This document shows positions 60,800 to 64,000 of a DNA stretch of 64,000 bases, piece after piece. A program made the translations under genes and the position numbers. The notes beneath the pieces were generated by a model that saw nothing but the letters and a program-made list of their open reading frames with translations, did not search any database and was not told the origin of the DNA. Numbering within the stretch: the stretch's first letter is position 1; each line of letters opens with the position of its first letter. This DNA is from Lineus longissimus (lineage: Eukaryota; Nemertea; Pilidiophora; Heteronemertea; Lineidae). The DNA lies in the NCBI RefSeq assembly GCF_910592395.1, contig NC_088308.1:6897001-6961000 (forward strand), read 5' to 3'.

Positions 60800-61026
60800 G
60801 CCAGATGCTTTGTTGGGAGATAGAATTTGAATTTTCTAATGCAGCCGTTGGTTTACTTGAGTGACATCCAACATCAGGCTTGCTGGTTCCATAGACATTT
60901 TCAAAACTCTCCTGAAACAACACCTTTTCAGGGAGTGTTTTGCTTTGTAAAGCGCCTGAGAATTTAAGTTTTTCTTTTAATTCAGGCGCTATAGAAATTC
61001 TTATATTCATTCATTCATTCATTCAG
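60800..61026 (+). mobile_element. CR1/L2-like LINE, 3' end
   Basis: One frame reads WFT, a stop, then VTSNIRLAGSIDIFKTLLKQ and HLFRECFAL with a stop. This is the usual C terminus of CR1/L2-type ORF2 (W..LP..IR...S...FK.LLK.HLF). The tail follows: TTTGTAAAGCGCCTGAG, then CAGGCGCTATAGAAATTCTT, then (ATTC)n. It is 5'-truncated and inactivated. Confidence 0.75.
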
Positions 61027-61575
61027 CTGATAGTAATGTCTTGTTCTCAAGTTGAAAATCGACCAAAAAGATGTTGTCGCAGGTCTACTTCAGGCTTGGC
61101 CGGCCAAGGAAATGCTTTTTCCTGTTGAGACAGTTTATTTTTGTTAGATAAACGTTTTATGAAAATAGTACAGTAAATTCTGAAAAAGACAAATTTGTGA
61201 TGATACATGTGACTTCCAGAAGGAGACTGTGGTACAAAATCCTGAAATATTAAAGCGATTGTTGTGTCATCTTAATTTGAGGGAATATTGTGTATTGGTG
61301 CACTATATATAGTTGATTGCCTCATTTTGAGGTCAACATATCAATGTTATCAGCTCTAGCATCAGAATTATACTCTCACATATTTACCTTCTTTGTACGT
61401 CTATTCAAATCGTTGCTTTCATGTTCGCTAATGACGCTAAGCAGATCCGATAAGAGATCTAAGTGAACCAAAAAATAAATATATTTCTATCGATTTGTAT
61501 TCTATTAAAACTCTATAAATCAAAACATTTGGGTTAGTTGGCTTCGGTTGCTTTCAAGCAAAAGTGTCTTCCTCT
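61027..61575. other. Non-coding stretch
   Basis: AT-rich; nothing recognised. Confidence 0.4.
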
Positions 61576-61579
61576 TCTG

Positions 61580-61805
61580 TGTTAAGTTGAACTAGGTTGG
61601 GCAAAGTTGACTTGATTTGATGTTTTAGTGCAACTAGGTTGGGCAAAATTTGCTTGATTTTCGGTGTTGAGTGTAACTAGGTCGGGCAAAAGTGACTTGA
61701 TTATCTGTGTTGTTAAACTAGGTTGGGCAAAATTGACTTGATTTTTTTGTGTAAAATGCAAATGGGTTGGGCAAGACTTGCCAGATTCAGCTAGGTTGGG
61801 TATGC
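61580..61805. repeat. Roughly 55-bp degenerate tandem repeat
   Basis: AACTAGGTTGGGCAAA followed by RTTGACTTGATT recurs five times (about 61588, 61630, 61673, 61719, 61763), with a partial unit (CTAGGTTGGG) at the end. Spacing is 42-57 bp. The GGTTGGGCAA core is the best conserved part. Confidence 0.75.
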
Positions 61806-64000
61806 CGTTTTCTTAATATTCTTCCCTTTTTATTAGATTTTGGCAATTTGCTTCAAAACCAATTCCATGCCAGTAATTTTCAATTAAGTCGGCCTCTTTT
61901 TTCCTGGACTTGTAAAACTAGGAGACCATAAAATGTGAAAATCTACAACGAGGCAATGATTTAGCACCATTCAAAGATTACTTCATGTTCCATGGGGATA
62001 TTTATAACCAAAAGCCACCATCATAAAGCAGGATTATTCCTCCAAGTGCCCTAAGTTTAGCCCCGTGTTGAGAGATGCGTGATAGGTGTGTTGGTCTGGT
62101 AGGTTTCCATGTTCAGCTTTTGTTCTCTCTGAAAGTGCCAAATCACCTGATTTCTGATAGGGTAAGGCTTGCAATCGTGCAACAAACCTTATTTGATATC
62201 ATACAAAGGCGGAATCATGAAAGGACCTCTCAACAAGCTCCTGGTATCAAAGGTTCCCATGTGATAGCAACTGGTGGTTGATGACCTTATTTCAAGGTCA
62301 TTTTGATGTTAAAAGTAAAATGCTATGAAATGTTACTAGGTCAGTACCAATGTGCCTTTGCAGAGTTTTTGTTGATAGTACAGTTTTGGAATGATGTAGT
62401 TTGGTGAAAACTCATCTTGACTAGTTGACTACCAAAAAACCCAACATATGTACATTTACTGGGATAAACAGAAGTGCCAAAGAAATTCTTTGATGCTGTT
62501 GTCATCCTTCTTTCTTATCAAGCCATATCAAAATTTTCACTGAAAACACAATAAAACTTTCAGACGTCAATCTCTTCTATCTGTCCAAAACTTAAAACTT
62601 TGATGCAAGTTTTAAAGTACTTTGGATCAATTCTCAGCATTGATGGAGGCTATAATGACCTCTTCTATTCCTTGGCACTGAGGATTGAGGATTGTCACCA
62701 CTTGACAGCTTCATTCTAAGGGTTGAAATCGTGTTAAACTGCCAATAAAAAGATGTTAAACGATTCATTATTTAGTTAAACATCCATTTAAAAATGTTGA
62801 CAATATTGCTGACATCTATAAAAATGTTTGCAATTCAAAACACACTCCATTGCACCAATACTTTGTCATTATCAAGCTTATTTAAAATATTTCACTGATA
62901 ACTTTAGAATATCAAAAGATGTAAACATATTCAACCTTCTTCTGTTTAACTTGACGCCAAGTATGAATACCACTTGAGGACTTCATTATCAGGTTCAAAT
63001 TGTTAAACGGCAAATAAAAGGTCTGTTAGTGATAGTTTTAGAAAATCATGTCACTCTTTGTTCAGTTAAGCTTAGGAATGATTAACGAGAAGAAGTAGGT
63101 GTCAGTGATTGATTAGGTCTGCTCAAAATGATAGCTCAGTTCGGAAAAGTGAAATAATAATCCAAGGGGCCTAAAATTTGGACTCGATCAACATGAATTG
63201 GCACCCGAACCTAGCTCATCGCTTGTGATCTGTGGCCACATCCTTTGTACCTGATGACACTGCCGGGGCAACCAAAGGATCCCATCCAAAATTCCGTGCA
63301 GGCAAGTGATTTAAGTTTCTGCGACATATGATTATAATCGTGATTATGTGGCAAAAAGATCTCTTGTCTGCAGGTAAAACTGGTATTGCTGGAATTGAGC
63401 GCAAGTTACTGCGATCACCACTTTTTGGCCACAGAACCTGCGATGACCGCTGCGCACAAGCAGTATTTGTTGCATGCGAATATGATTGCAGGTCACAATG
63501 CTAAAGTGATATGAAAGCAGCAACGCCCATGTAGGTCGGTAATCTCAACTGGGTCGCAACGATGAGTGCTCACAAAAGCCAGTGTTAAAGAGGAAGAAAT
63601 CACACCGGCCGTGTTGAAAATCACGACCTGAAATAAACAGATATGTGGCGCCTATGGTGTCTTCGACCATTCAGAAAGGATTTACACGATGAAAAAAATT
63701 CTAAAAAGCTTATAAGTATTTGTCAAGAGAGCTATCTCTTGCACCGTTTTCGTATTCAGCAATTCAGCCGTTTTGTGCGCTCAATTGGAGAATAAGAAAA
63801 AAGATAAACATATGTCATCTCTGGTGGTATTTTCACATTGAACGACTTGTAATTGAGACCATTAAAATGCACTTAACAATATACCTGTCAATCACTGACC
63901 ATCATTATCGATATCAAATATTAAATGGATATCGTGGTTTGAACCCGTGATATTTTCCAACAGAAGTCTAAATCCGCTCCTCTTACCAATTTGTGAATTC
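61806..64000. other. Non-coding stretch to the end of the window
   Basis: It contains the second copy of the dispersed repeat (about 63345-63505) and two loosely similar segments around 62700-62770 and 62970-63020 (CACTTGA..RCTTCAT...GTTAAACNGCAAATAAAA). No gene was recognised. Confidence 0.4.

Overview
The window is animal nuclear DNA. Short coding exons are flanked by GT/AG introns, with long AT-rich introns, 3' UTRs and many dispersed and tandem repeats. No rRNA, intact tRNA, operon or CRISPR array was recognised. The gene content (UBE2D-type E2, KLHL2/3-type kelch protein), the abundance of acatgtacatgta-like words, tRNA-derived SINEs, CR1/L2-like LINE tails and a short terminal-inverted-repeat element suggest a marine invertebrate (lophotrochozoan or invertebrate deuterostome). 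This placement is an inference; no species can be named.

Region 1 (1-9 kb, + strand): the 3' end of a ubiquitin-conjugating enzyme E2 D gene (UBE2D/effete family) whose upstream exons lie left of the window. The terminal exon, residues 102-147 of the 147-aa enzyme, is present three times in tandem (1259-1398, 3590-3729, 7045-7184). Each copy has its own acceptor, open frame and stop. The active-site-proximal half is unchanged and the C-terminal helix differs. This looks like a cassette of alternative last exons.

Region 2 (9-14 kb): intergenic, with a terminal-inverted-repeat element, a roughly eight-unit 189-bp array that reads as a 63-aa repeat on the minus strand, and a LINE fragment.

Region 3 (14.2-20.8 kb, - strand): a complete KLHL2/KLHL3-type Cullin-3 adaptor in 11 coding exons (579 aa: BTB, BACK, six kelch blades). 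All splice phases join in frame.

Region 4 (20.8-22.8 kb): the head-to-head interval between this gene and the next, with two CCAAT boxes. It also holds a decayed LINE end between inverted arrays of an HTGDK-encoding repeat.

Region 5 (22.8-46.7 kb, + strand): a 14-exon gene model for a protein of about 1966 aa. It has a divergent tandem calponin-homology (CH) module at the N terminus, an 11-residue Ser/Pro repeat, a coiled coil and a long basic disordered tail. I do not recognise the gene by name. It may be an undescribed CH/coiled-coil cytoskeletal scaffold.

Region 6 (46.7-64 kb): sparse. It contains a possible first coding exon (48294, +), a probable last coding exon of an unidentified minus-strand gene (49868-50123), an orphan minus-strand frame (53209-53478), and several tandem arrays, including ten copies of a 76-bp satellite and a 21-bp minisatellite with a 126-bp higher-order period.

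The genes are not an operon or pathway. The UBE2D-type E2 and the KLHL protein both act in ubiquitination, but nothing in the sequence links them beyond proximity.
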